Shown: one piece after another, positions 22,230 to 32,650 of the stretch
Layout: each line of letters starts with the position of its first letter
Numbering within the stretch: the stretch's first letter is position 1
Origin: Hymenopellis radicata
Taxonomy: Eukaryota > Basidiomycota > Agaricomycetes > Agaricales > Physalacriaceae
Assembly (NCBI GenBank): GCA_015501595.1
Contig: JADNRX010000347.1
Coordinates: 1-57,661, forward strand
Direction: 5' to 3'
DNA length: 57,661 nucleotides
Made by a program: the position numbers and the translations under genes
Notes under the pieces: model-generated
The model's database searches: none
Seen by the model: only the letters and a program-made list of their open reading frames with translations
What the model was told of the DNA's origin: nothing

Positions 22230-24394
22230 TTATGGTCCCCTCGCTGCTCCAGGTCGTCTAACATCATCCTCACCAATAATGTCACCCTTATCCACGTACT
22301 CCCCCTCGACGAACCGATCCAACCTCTCTTGTTCAGCCTGATAATCCTCGGGTTTCCCTCTTAAACTGCTTCGGTCAAAATCTGTAAACCGCACCCGCCC
22401 CGAATCATCCTCCATGATGTTCCACGAGCGTACGTCGCGATGCAGGACGCCGGCTTCATGAATCGCTGTTAGGATGGATTTCAATTCGACACTGGAGCTA
22501 ATTCAGTCTGTATACGAAAGTCAAACAATATGGAGGCTTACCGCGCCTTCGGTGAGAGCTCGATTTTCCGTTCGCTGTCCATCCGTTGTCCCAGAGGACG
22601 GCCAGCGTCCGATAGCATCAGAACGCGCATATCTGAATTGAGAGCTTCGCGGTATGAAAGTAGACTGGGTATCCCAGAAACACCCGCGTCGTGCAAATGT
22701 CTGTAAATGCAAACCTCATGCTGGAGACGCCGAGCGCGCGCGTCGGTAGGAGCTATTTTGAGAACGAACGGTCGATGCGTGAGGTCCTTTTCGGACCCCT
22801 TCGCAGCCTTCTTCTTGGAAGTTTTGGACGAGGCTTTCGGTGTATTAGAAATGTTGTCAGGCTCAATGACGGCCTGATAGACGTCCCCGACAGCGCCTGC
22901 ACCAAGCCGCTTATACGCGATAATTTTGAGGTACTGCGTGGGTCCATAGTGAGATCTATGTTCGGCGTCTGGCTTGAAGAGAAGGCGCGGCGCCGGTGAA
23001 TCCAAGTGGTCGAAGCGAAAGAATATTGCTAAAACTGGGAATTTATCCATGTAGGCAGCCATGGTCTGGCACCGCACGTAAGCTTTCGATCAAGACCAGG
23101 AATGCTTAAGCGTACTTTATCAATCGACGACATATCTGCAGCGCCATCGTCAGGTTTCAACCGTTTTGATGGGCGCCTGGGTTCGTCAAAAGTTGATTTC
23201 CTCTTCGTCAACAGGGAGTTTTCGATAAGAGGAAGTCTCTGCACGGCGTCGGCAATAGCAAAGACATGAAACGCCGTCCACAGACCGCCGTATGCTGGGT
23301 CCTTGCACGAACGTATGTCGATCAACGAAGACAGCAATAGTGTTTGGCGCTCCCGATGGCGAATACCTATCCGAATAAAATTTCCACAATCAAATATGAT
23401 AAACGTCGCATCAACCTTAACGGCTGTAACCCAGGCCTGTGAAGAATTCAGAACTTGTGCCTCTAACACAAGAATTGCAGACCTTCTGGACGTAATCTTC
23501 GCATACTGGGGTGTATTCCCCGCCTTCATCCCTGGAAGGTGTGAGGACGCCGATATCCTGAGAGACCGGAATACGCCTTGAAGCATCATGGGCCCGCACC
23601 CGACTACTACGACGCGGTCCCTCCACCTTTGGTAACGTCCAAGGAACATCCGAGGCATCTGGAGGTGGTGACCGCGGACGAGACGCGCCAGAATACTGAC
23701 AATCCAAACGCCACGGAAACTTCATACCGTGCAGACGCGACATATCCTCCAATACCGGCAATGCATCAGTGCAGAAAACCATGGACGAGGTCAGCTGCCT
23801 CGTGTGCCTATAGAGACGCTCGACTATGTCCCGATTCTTTGCACTGAATCTCCCATATTCCTCCGGGTGAGGACGACTCACATACAAGGCGATGTCCTGT
23901 GACGCATACGGCTGATCAATGATATAAGGCCTGGTGTCCCTAGGCGCACCTGACCAGGACAGCGCGCCGCCCAAGCGCGGCTGACTGGGGTGAACAACAA
24001 GACTACTTGCGATCCGTGTTAAGGGCATTTCTATGCCAAGTTCTCGCATATTGCGAATTGATATGGCATCTGTACGCTTGGAATTGCGATAAGGCAAGGA
24101 TCCGTCGATTTGGAATAAAGAGTCACTTCGTGCGTCGAGGGCCTCGGAAAATGAATCCACTAGACCATGAAATAGCTCGACATGCATGGATGGAAGCACT
24201 TCCACGTGCTTAAGAATAAGGCTTTCGGATAGATGGGAGTCTAGGAAGTGCAAGGGCGCGCTGGGGACGGGGACAGGGCGAGGCCGTGGCCGTATTAGAG
24301 GCGGCGGGTTGAAATCAAAGAATTTTTCGCGATGAGTACGAGCGCCCGGTTCGGGGGAGGAAGAATACGAAGAAGAGCGCGGAGAGTTGGACAT
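22230..24394 (-). CDS. FunK1-like protein kinase-domain protein, copy A
   Basis: Four exons (23483-24394, 23116-23436, 22542-23065, 22230-22497) join by GT-AG introns of 44-50 nt to 674 residues. Residues 1-410 form the N-terminal region seen in Agaricomycete kinase expansions, including FIIFDCGNFIRIGIRHRERQ. The kinase part has a glycine loop LGAGAVGDVY at about 465, an invariant-type Lys in FVLKIAP at about 514, HRDVRSWNI with the catalytic Asp at about 607, and DFD (not DFG) at about 625. The DFD form is seen in FunK1-like proteins. The chain ends about 48 residues after DFD, so most of the C-lobe is missing, and activity is doubtful. An almost collinear copy, broken by a transposon, lies at 41621-45180. 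The acidic-protein gene sits directly upstream in both copies. Confidence 0.85.
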
Positions 24395-24753
24395 ACTTCC
24401 TGGTGCGCCGCGTCTCTATACTAAAGAGATAACGTGGGGATTGACAAGAACCAGAAGGCTGAGAGAGGAGAACCAACATGATGTGAAGATCACATGAGAA
24501 GCGGGAAACTCCGGACCGAGCGTGGCTGTGTCTACTATTTTCAAAGGCACACGGTTTAGACGACTACATCACAGGCGGAGGAGCGGCTGGCCAGTACTGA
24601 ATGAGGCGTGTGTTGATGGTAAAACCACAAGAGACCACAAGGACCTTGTTCACGTGCAGGTTGCTTACGATCAAACATTTCAGCCACAGACGACCTGTTC
24701 GCGTTATGAGTGTGCACTTTGAAGTAGTATGAGGTCCAATGTATTTTAGTTAG

Positions 24754-25287
24754 TTATGTTTGCGCTTCGAATTCGAAGCGTTTAGAACTCCTCCGGAAAC
24801 ACCAAACGAATCTGCTGCAGGTCCTCCTCGTCCCAAGCCCCATCATCCTCATTATCGGCATCACAATCGTCGCAGGCGACCCAGTCATATGTGAGGAGCC
24901 TGAGAGGAAACATGAGCATCGCCTTCGACTCGGATGCAAAGAGATCACGCACTCGTCTTCCTCTTCCGAATCACTAACAGTACCATCGTCGTCTGAGTAG
25001 TCGGACAGATCCGATAGTTCTGAAACCGCAGAATGGACCAAAGTACTTGGTAGAGTATCATCGCTCTCTTCGTCTTCTTCCTCGGAATAATCCGAGTCAG
25101 ACTCGTCATCCTGGTCGTCAAGGGTGAAGGACAGGAGCCACGCAGAAGGGCCGGCCTGGTCTATGGATACAGTGAGTGGCGTCTCGTTTGTGAGATCCAC
25201 AGATTGGCCAAGCTCCTCGTCCTCTGGTGTAAAGTGAATCTCATTTCTGAGAGGGGAAGACAGGAACGGTAGGAAGGATGAAGACAT
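24754..25287 (-). CDS. small acidic protein of an unnamed family, copy A
   Basis: The unspliced frame gives 177 residues starting MSSSFLPFLSSPLRNEIHFT. It shares with copies at 45509-46060 and 29987-30472 the core L-R, [S]VD-[LR]-[TA]NE, then DQAGPSAWLLSFTL (VNQAGLSEWLVFFTL in the third copy), followed by a long Asp/Glu/Ser run. After DECVIS the open frame becomes basic and Ser-rich. A different frame over about 24784-24893 instead encodes an acidic tail (DADNEDDGAWDEEDLQQI, ending EEF), matching the spliced tail of the third copy, so the true 3' structure is uncertain. I do not recognise the family; acidic composition could suit a chromatin or nucleic-acid-protein binding role, but that is a guess. 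A TATA box lies about 55 bases upstream. Confidence 0.6.
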   Translation of the reverse strand: MSSSFLPFLSSPLRNEIHFTPEDEELGQSVDLTNETPLTVSIDQAGPSAWLLSFTLDDQDDESDSDYSEEEDEESDDTLPSTLVHSAVSELSDLSDYSDDDGTVSDSEEEDECVISLHPSRRRCSCFLSGSSHMTGSPATIVMPIMRMMGLGTRRTCSRFVWCFRRSSKRFEFEAQT

Positions 25288-25340
25288 AATGCTCAGGCTA
25301 GTGGTGCGATAGGTGTCCTGCGAGGACGCGGCCGCTCAGT

Positions 25341-25352
25341 GCTTATATATGC
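25341..25352 (-). promoter_or_regulatory. TATA box of acidic-protein gene A
   Basis: GCATATATAAGC on the minus strand, about 54-65 bases before the ATG at 25287. Equivalent motifs precede both other copies of the gene, which supports both the promoter and the chosen starts. Confidence 0.6.
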
Positions 25353-25755
25353 GCGTTCGCGTCCATTGTTCGGCAATGGTCCACACCTCATATACCCGGT
25401 TTGGAAACACTACCTTATTGTTGGGTGTGGACAATGGTGATCACGTCCACTTCCCCATTCAGCGTCCACCACTGATTGTTTGTGAGTGGCGTTAGTATAG
25501 AATTCGGGAGCTACGCACCATCATCCAAGTCGGTACCGCCGGCCGCTCTGACAAAACACGAAGGAGAAATAAATACAATTCGTTTTTGAGTAGAAAATCG
25601 AAAGACAGGAATTGAAGTAATATGAAACGGCGATAGCTAAGGGTTCAAATCGTATACTGCCCGGAAGGTAAGATGCGCATTAGTGAAACGGGACCTTCCT
25701 CTCCTGCTCTTTAGCCCTTATGCGTAGGCATGTTCCCCGATGCATGATCCATTCA

Positions 25756-26550
25756 TCAAAATAATGTTCCACTCCCAGTGTCCAGCGGCTCAATCTTCGC
25801 GCGGCACGCCCTGCACATCCCGTACTGCGCCTCAAAGTTCTCTGCCGCCATCCACTCCTCGCCCTCCAGCCATCTCTTCCTCACCTCCCACCCCACCATC
25901 AACTCGGGCGGGACCCTCCACCTCGCGGCAACTTCGGAGATGCAGGGCACGCGTTTAAATGTGAGATCGATCGTGATGTTGCAGCGAGAGTGCAGCTTGC
26001 GCTTGTCCGCGCTGAAGTGAGGTTTGAATGGCGCGTTGAAGTCGTGTGGGAGTTTGACGCCGCCGACGGCTGGAGGGAACGGGTTCTTGCGCGACGCGAA
26101 GTATTTGAGCTGGACAGGTGGGAGAAGGTCAATGGTGTCTTCGACGCCTCTGGAGCTTTCGTCTGTATCCTCTTCCGACTCGGTTATATCTTCGGCTTCC
26201 GAGTCGCAGGATTCGGAGTTTCTCAGATCGAAGCCTTCAGAGACGGGTTCTTGTTTGATGGATTTTGCAATGGGAGGACCAGGAAATTTCGTTAATGGAT
26301 GCAAGGCACGGCATACACGGCGACGTACTCTTCAAGTTCATCTAGGTCCTTGTTCTCGCCACGTTTCCTCTTCAGAGGCATACGAAGGATCAGTTCCGTC
26401 TTCGGCGCGCTGAGTAATGTCTCCCTGGGAAACTATGAGAAAAGGTTCAAGGTAGTAGTGATTGAAGACGCACTCTTCGCGGACAAGCTTGCTTGGATCG
26501 TGTAGAGGTAGTTTAAGAACAACACGTCGGTTTTCCTTTGCAGCAGACAT
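25756..26550 (-). CDS. unknown protein with conserved-looking C-terminal region (exon structure approximate)
   Basis: The final exon (about 25756-26304) encodes some 180 residues: a Glu/Asp/Ser-rich acidic stretch, then a basic region with PPVQLKYFASRKNPFPP, LPHDFNAPFKPHFSADKRK, WRVPPELMVGWEVRKRW and GMCRACRAKIEPLDTG. The CRACRAK pair could bind a metal only with partner cysteines not seen. A plausible 5' exon begins at ATG 26550 (MSAAKENRRVVLKLP). A middle exon in another frame (RKRGENKDLDELEEY) is likely, but I could not fit all splice phases. No known domain is recognised. The gene lies in a segment present in duplication copy A and missing from copy B. Confidence 0.5.
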
Positions 26551-27087
26551 ATTTCGAAGGGTTTGAAGATGAGAGAAGTCTTTGTGAGTTGCTGAAGGAT
26601 GTGTGGGAGGGAACAACCTGGATGGACGAATTTATAAGTAGGAAAACGTGACTTCCATTGTGCAGGTCCAACTTTTAGTTTCCTGATTGGGGTGCCCGAA
26701 TTCCATTGTTCTCTGAAAGCACAAAACTCTACGCACAATGAAGTCGTCACGACTAATGGTCCACAACTGCCCGGGTAAAGCTCAATCACATTGGGCGTCC
26801 TAGTTAGTGTGGCGTCGACGACCCGGTACGGCAGTCAGATTCAGATAACAATCTCCGTGGAAACGCTTGCACTACGTAGAAAATCAGAACGCGTCGGATT
26901 GTTGTAGTGGGGTGTTACCGTATGCTGTGCACTCAGAGCGGAAGTATATCCGGCCGCAGCAAGTCATCAATGAACACGCGTCGGATGTCTAACACAGGCG
27001 ACGGGGATGGCGCATCAAAAGAGGGGTACACGTTAACCCCTCCCTTACGAGCGCTCATCCACGGCGTCCAATCTTAAAAGAGCCAAG

Positions 27088-27628
27088 ATGTTCAGCGGCC
27101 AACGCTCAAGCATGCCACCAACATCACCTGCCATACCAACCCCGAAGACGAGTGACCGCGCGAGACTGCTCATGCTCGTGAAGAGGAAAGACGGCATATC
27201 GAAGGAGGAGTTTCGGAAACATTGGACGGAGGTGCATACACCGATGGTGATGCGGATGATTGGCAAGGAGAAGATGCCGCTGAAATACCAGCTGGTAAGG
27301 CTCTGCAGTTAGTGCAGGAGATGCGTGCTAATGGTCGTCCGGTGTGGTAGATGCATGTCAATGAGCAGACGAACGACATGCTGATGTGGATGGGGAAGGA
27401 GACGACGGAGTGGGACGGGGTAGCCATGTTCGAGGCGCATAGTTTCAAGGATATTTTTGCGGTGAGCATCTGTTCGTTCGACGAAGCTGACCCGCAGTAC
27501 TGAACATTTGCTAGATATTCCAAGATGAGCGGGTATCGATAGCAGGAGAAGCGGATGAAGAGCGTTTCATGGATAGGACGAAAACGCGGCTGATACCGCT
27601 GGATTTCATATCATTTCTAGACGATTGA
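27088..27628 (+). CDS. EthD-domain protein (dimeric alpha-beta barrel)
   Basis: Exons 27088-27294, 27351-27461 and 27515-27628 join through introns of 56 and 53 nt to 143 residues. After a short Pro/Ser-rich leader (a second possible start is the Met at 27112), RARLLMLVKRKDGISKEEFR followed by KHWTEVHTPMV is the typical EthD signature, in which a small ferredoxin-like fold forms a dimeric barrel. Members act in degradation or tailoring of aromatic compounds and polyketides; the substrate here is unknown. The end of exon 1 marks the edge of the segmental duplication: a truncated, frameshifted copy of exon 1 lies at 46723-46840. Confidence 0.8.
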
Positions 27629-27792
27629 CTTTGGCGGAAGGAAACGCCAAGGCCTGGACCCTGTAGCCCCTATCTGTTACCAATTAGATCATGCTGATGA
27701 CATTTTGGGATTGCTAGGGTTGGCTGGCTCCAGGTTGACTCTGTACCACCACCATCTCTCATCTTTGGTAAAAAGGCCAGCCACCGGTGGCC

Positions 27793-29344
27793 ATGGGTTA
27801 CATTCCACAAGAGTCCTTGGAAAACCTCAAGAAATATTCCTACAAGGGAGTCGACAAGTGGGCCCACTTTTTCCCTTTTTTTCCAGGACTTTTTGACGCG
27901 ATTTTGGCAGGTCTTTGCTCTCTAGATATGTCCTGAATCCCTTTTGGAACTGGTTTGTTACCCTGTGGCCAAAGACTGTGGCGCCGAACACGGTGTGTAA
28001 CCTGTTTTTCGTCCTTTTCATCGCTGACACCAAAATCTAGATAACGTTTTCCGGACTAATGATTGTCTTCATGAATTTTCTGACCATGCTCTACTACGAT
28101 CCCACTTACTTGACGGAAAAGGGTGGTGTGATAACGCCTCGTTGGGTCTACTTCACGTTAGTGTCATTTTTCGTTCGTTCCCTATCATCCAGCCGATCTT
28201 CGATATAGGTACGGTGTCGGCCTATTCATGTACCAGAGCTTCGATGCTATCGATGGAAAGCAGGCTAGAAGGACCAATATGGCTGGGCCGCTTGGGGAAA
28301 TGTTTGATCACGGTGAGAGGCTCGTCTTCGGTTTTCTTACGTGTTTTTTCATCCCATCCAGGTTGCGACGCGCTCAACACGACTCTGGAAGCCATTATCA
28401 CTTGTCAGGCCCTTAATCTCGGTCGCTCATGGTGGACTGTCGCGTCCCAGGTCGCTACTCTGGCCAATTTTTATCTCACCACATGGGAGGAGTATCACAC
28501 TGGCCAGCTCTATCTCGGTGTCTTCTCTGGTCCTGTAGAAGGCATCTTGATGATTGTTATTATCTACTTCATAACCGGCTTCTGTGGTAAGTTTCCTCTT
28601 GGAATTACCAAACATTATTCTTACCATCGACCGCAGGGCCTGCATTTTGGGATACGCCGATCCTGACATTCCTCCACCTTGATCATCTGGCCATCTTCTC
28701 TGATATCCCGAACGTTGGGCTCAACGACGCGTTCATGGTGTTTGCCGCTTTTGGTCTTGCATTCAACATCGTCAATTCGTATATGAATGTCCTCGCAGTC
28801 AAGTCGACGCAAAAGAAGGCTGGCCCACATCCGCTGCTTCTACTCCTTCCTTTCCCCGTGGCCGCAGCTATCCAAGTGGCCTGGCTGTCGCATCCAGAGT
28901 TCAACAATTCTGCCATCATCAGGAGCCCGCTGTTTGTTCCCTTCATGTGCGCTTGGGGGTTGCAGTTCGCGCACCAGGTCGGACGGATGATTCTCGCGCA
29001 TGTTACGAGCACACCGTTCCCCATCTGGGACTGGATGTGGATATGGAGTATCATCGGCGCGGTAGACGCCAACATGCCCAGGCTTCTCGGACGGCAAGTG
29101 CATCCGGCTTTGCTTTACCTTCCGCTACTGACTTGATTTGCAGAGCGCCCTTCATCCAGACTTCGCCTCAGAATACCACCTTCCTCGTCTACCTCACTTT
29201 GTTCGCGTCCCTATTCGCCTACGTACGGTTCTGCACGCTCGTCATCAAGACATTACCGAGTACATGGGCATCGCATGCTTTACCGTGCGCAAGAAGGACC
29301 AGAGCGGTGTATGGCAGGACGCGACCAAGGAAAAGAAGGTGTGA
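27793..29344 (+). CDS. cholinephosphotransferase/ethanolaminephosphotransferase (CDP-alcohol phosphotransferase)
   Basis: Seven exons: 27793-27857, 27911-27992, 28041-28156, 28209-28312, 28362-28586, 28637-29093 and 29144 onward. The protein starts [20 protein letters not shown] and contains the catalytic motif DGKQAR-x8-G-x3-D-x3-D ([20 protein letters not shown] then GCD). It transfers phosphocholine or phosphoethanolamine from the CDP-alcohol to diacylglycerol in the ER or Golgi membrane (last step of the Kennedy pathway). Several hydrophobic segments fit the ten-helix topology. The sixth intron begins with GCAAGT (a GC-AG intron). In the last exon the membrane segment ending FCTLVIK is in one frame and the tail [16 protein letters not shown] in the next; one base seems missing near 29259. 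With one more base the protein would be 416 residues, a normal length; as it stands the frame runs to 29360. Confidence 0.9.
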
Positions 29345-29359
29345 TAATGTTGTTTTATG

Positions 29360-29920
29360 AGATTGTGACGTGTTTGAATTAAGTTGTGTGGTGAAGCTCC
29401 CCCTGTGACTGGCCTCTGGACAAGGATCGATAAACGAGTAGAGATATGTAGAGGGTTAGAGACTTTTTTTACACGCTATACTTAATACAATACGACACAT
29501 GTAATCTTGGATGTCATGACTTCATGATGGAATTAATAGCTTTCCTTTGGCATTACTGGTGTGTAGCTGTTGAACTTTTTTTTAGTCCCATCTAACACAC
29601 AAGATTCAGGTAGGAAAAAACAGATGAACCTGTCAGTGTCACCATTGTCCACATGGGGAGAAGAGGAAGGTCTTAAGAGACGACTTACTTCAATTCCTGC
29701 GGCTTCGAATTCGCGCTTGATGTAACCCCTCCTCTTTGTTCTTACAATGGCGCGTAGCTCCCCGAATTCTAGAAGACGACTCACAAACAATCAGTGAGCG
29801 CCTAACCGAGAAGCGAACCTGATGACCCCATCCGAGTCAGTTACCAAAACTGGATTTACCGCTCGACGCGTGTTTAGGGACGCGACAATGGACGTACGTC
29901 ACAATGGGCCCGCCAGGCGC
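29360..29920. other. intergenic, shares a short segment with the duplicated blocks
   Basis: No gene supported. The minus strand of about 29700-29790 resembles the plus strand upstream of acidic genes A (about 25465-25545) and B, sharing CTGATTGTTTGTGAGT and AGAATTCGGG. The reading frames over this segment are not conserved among the copies, so shared promoter DNA is more likely than a gene. Confidence 0.45.
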
Positions 29921-29930
29921 GTATATAAGT
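29921..29930 (+). promoter_or_regulatory. TATA box of acidic-protein gene C
   Basis: GTATATAAGT ends 57 bases before the ATG at 29987, a position similar to that in copies A and B. Confidence 0.6.
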
Positions 29931-29986
29931 TGTGGCTTCGCATTGACCAGGATTCCAGGACACCATCCACCGCCACCATCAGCATC

Positions 29987-30472
29987 ATGCCATCACCTCT
30001 CCGAGTTACATTTGTGGACGAGCAGCTTAGTCGATCTGTGGACCGCGCCAACGAGGCGCCAGCCGCTCTGACCTTTTCCAGCGTCAATCAGGCGGGCCTT
30101 TCTGAGTGGCTGGTGTTCTTCACTCTCGGAGGCGACGACGTGGATCGCGCGGAGGACGATGATGGGTTAACCGACTACTACGCATACGAGAGCAGCAAAC
30201 CAGGTAGTGTGGTCGGGTCTGCAGACTCTGAGTCTGAAGGCGATGAAGAACTGCCGGATCTATGCGACGAAGAGAGTAGCCTGAGTGACGATGAAGACTA
30301 CGAGTACGTGATCGGGTTTGACAATGCGTGAAGGAGCTGCTACTAATCAATGTTAACGCACAGGACCTTGTCACTCCACTGGACGTCAGACGAAGAGGAT
30401 GAGCCTGAGGTTTGGGACGAACACCAGGATTGCCTCGAATACCTTCCTTTTGTGTTTCCAATGGAGTTCTGA
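29987..30472 (+). CDS. small acidic protein of an unnamed family, copy C
   Basis: Exons 29987-30315 and 30364-30472 (48-nt intron GTTTGA...CACAG containing CTAAT as a likely branch point) join to 145 residues. It begins MPSPLRVTF, has the family core SVDRANEAPAALTF and VNQAGLSEWLVFFTL, then long Asp/Glu/Ser runs, and a second exon giving WTSDEEDEPEVWDEHQD and the end VFPMEF. That ending matches the alternative-frame tails in copies A (VFPEEF) and B (LPEEF), which supports the splice. Copy C runs opposite to copies A and B and is more diverged. An upstream in-frame start at 29822 is less likely because the TATA box lies downstream of it. Function unknown. Confidence 0.65.
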
Positions 30473-31123
30473 TCTAGAAGCTGTACCAAAACTAATAATG
30501 TTACGACTAGTGGATACGCTGTACATTGCATACCTGCAAATTATTCTCAGATTAATAGCTCGCGCGAGTATGCTGGCAGTGTCCAAGATTCTCTCGCGAT
30601 CATCAAATAAGCGTGATCGTGACCGTTCTGCTTGTCTTTCTACCATCACCAGCTATCATCATCAACGCGTTGTACCGGCACGCAGACCTCCGTGATATTG
30701 ATACTCAGTATCATCTTCTTCCGTGGAAAACGTACGAGGTCCACGGACGTCTTTTCAATACTGCTGACCGGTTGTTTTAGTATGGCGCTAGAACTCAACC
30801 TTGGGAAATGCGTCCTACAAATGTACACGGGATGCTCTAAAGCTCACGCTGCCACGCAGGACTTCGTTTACGGCGGCGAGTCAACCAAAGACATACATTA
30901 AGTCTGCGTGTTCGCCCACGAAGGCATTGATAGCTATCATTACTCTGGATAAGCTCCATCCGCTGAGTGTGTTCGTAAGCGCAGTCAGGTCGGCGCCTAA
31001 ATGGCACTGATAGTCGCTGTGACGCATCTCACTATATAGTACGTGAACGAACCTGCGACGCTTCCTATGTCTTCCTGTGAGTCAACTAACAGCTCTTTCA
31101 GTTTATCCTTGCTTCCAGACAAC
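30473..31123. other. intergenic, no gene supported
   Basis: About 650 bases of short open frames with no recognisable domain, between the acidic-protein gene C and the BCS1-like fragment. Confidence 0.4.
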
Positions 31124-31529
31124 ATGGACGCATCAATGCTTTATAGCTTAAACATGCTTCCTCTAGCACACACCAGTCTTGGGCTCGTCGACAACTTCAC
31201 CTCGTCGATGTGGCCTGAAGAGTCACTCTTCCTCGGCGGTGGAGATGGCCTTCCTCCAACCAATCTTTCCCGAGCTCTTGGACTATTCGCCACGATCTCC
31301 GCCAGAGCGTTTACAGACGGTCTGAAAATTGTCCTGATCGGCTGGCTCCTTGAGCTTTTCAATTGGGTGCCTTCCGGTCTCGCGTTTCTCTATAGATGCA
31401 TGATTCGACCGCTCTATCTCGAGGTGTCGTTCTCTTCGAGGGACATATGCTACGGTAGATTGATTTGTACTATCCTATGTTAACATGCTGACTGTCCCGA
31501 CTTTAGACTGGATAATGCTCTGGCTTTAG
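31124..31529 (+). pseudogene. truncated BCS1-like AAA-ATPase N-terminus
   Basis: Exon 31124-31454 encodes MDASMLYSLNMLPL, a stretch with ARAFTDGLKIVLIGWLLELF, and IRPLYLEVSFSSRDICY. An intron of 52 nt leads to 31507-31529 and the residues DWIMLWL, followed at once by a stop. This resembles the start of fungal BCS1-type mitochondrial AAA proteins: a membrane segment, then a BCS1-N motif like 'F-x-E-x-D-x-x-Y-x-W'. The ATPase domain is missing; what follows is a different family. It could be a remnant or a donor of promoter and first exon to the next gene. Confidence 0.55.
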
Positions 31530-32650
31530 GAAACTGGCGGATGAGAAAGAGCGCCTTCAAACAGAGCTGAACGAGAGCCAGAGGGCTGCGGAGACGAGCC
31601 AAGCGGAGGTAGCCCTTCTTCGCAAGCACCTACAGCAGGAGTGTGCGCTCCGGGCAGACGACCGGAAGTTGCTGGAAACTCGAACGCGGGAGCTACAAGA
31701 CGCGCAAGCATATCTCACCATGGTTGACACCGTTCCAGCCGCAGAAATTCTCTCCATGGTTGAGGATCTCAATTCGGATATCTTCCAGACCGCAGCTACC
31801 ATCGCAGACGGATTGTTCTCTCGGGACTACGAGTTGGCGAACACGATCATGGAACATGGAGAGCATTGGCTTGGCATCAATTTAGCGCACCTGCTCTACA
31901 GCGCGCGACATAGAGACCCAGACTCCCGAAGTCTGATCATTCAAACCGTCATTCAAGCTGCGCTCACGCAGACGTCTTTGGATGTCACACTTCTTTGGGA
32001 CGCAGCGTTGAATGGCAGTTCCTTGGATTACACCTACCAGAAGATTCGCGCCACATGTATGTTCCATTTCTGTACCATCTCCGCGCCAGAAAGCACTGAT
32101 TCGATTTCCAGTCTCTCAGTCAGTCGGCGCTCGGTGGCGTGTCCTTACACGTGCGAATACTAAATACGTGGACCCTTCCATTGTCGAGAAGGCTGCGCTA
32201 GCGCGCATTGTCTCCATCCTATCCATCGTCTTGAGCATTTCCGGCTGGATGGGCGGAGTTACGTCAAATTGGGACTCTTATCGCCAAACGGTAGAGACGC
32301 AGTTCCAGCCCGACCTTGAGCAGATCGTGAAGGATGTCGTGACCTTGGATAGGGCCATGGGTGAAGGACTCGTGTCCATGGATGCGGAACTTGTGGTGAT
32401 CGGAGGAGGTGCTCTATTTGACGCCAGTTTCATGGAGAACGCCTTTGGTGACGATGATCGTCGGGTCAGTCAGAGTAGCGAAGGTGACGGAAGCGCGGCG
32501 ATCGTTGGATGTACCTGTGATTTGGGGTTACAGATCAAGGAAGGTGATCGAGAAGGTGGAGGTGTACGAACACGGCTGTTGCTGAAGCCAAAAGTTGTGC
32601 TTTGGTCCGCACTTCTAGATGCGCCTCAGACGGATACGGAGCGGCTATGA
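31530..32650 (+). CDS. Agaricomycete coiled-coil protein of unknown function (5' end replaced)
   Basis: Exons 31530-32056 and 32112-32650 (55-nt intron) encode about 355 residues. A coiled coil (about the first 70 residues: KLADEKERLQTELNE, EVALLRKHLQQE) leads into TRELQDAQAYLTMVDTVPAA and EILSMVEDLNSDIFQTAATI. The last exon has GARWRVLTRANTKY, FGDDDRR and LLLKPKVVLWSALL. I recognise this as a multi-copy Agaricomycete family found next to or within other genes, without known function. No in-frame Met lies between the preceding stop and 31669. A splice from the BCS1-like exon (donor at about 31413, acceptor at 31529) would join the two frames as YLEV-KLADEK, making a chimeric protein. Confidence 0.6.

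Larger units (their letters stand above)
22231..27226. repeat. segmental duplication, copy A (main block)
   Basis: Copy A of a direct duplication whose second copy spans 41622-46840. Similarity runs through the kinase gene, the acidic-protein gene, its upstream region, a non-coding stretch to about 25735, and again from about 26857 to 27226 into the first exon of the EthD gene. The stretch 25735-26856, holding an unknown gene, has no counterpart in copy B. The two copies have the same orientation and their starts are about 19.4 kb apart. Confidence 0.85.

Noticed and set aside
25630..25670. GGGTTCAAATC resembling a tRNA B box
   Set aside because: No A box, acceptor stem or cloverleaf could be drawn around it, and the copy B equivalent is altered.
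29533..29790. Minus-strand 85-codon frame upstream of acidic gene C as a divergent gene
   Set aside because: The related DNA in copies A and B is open in different frames or interrupted, so it is more likely shared regulatory sequence.
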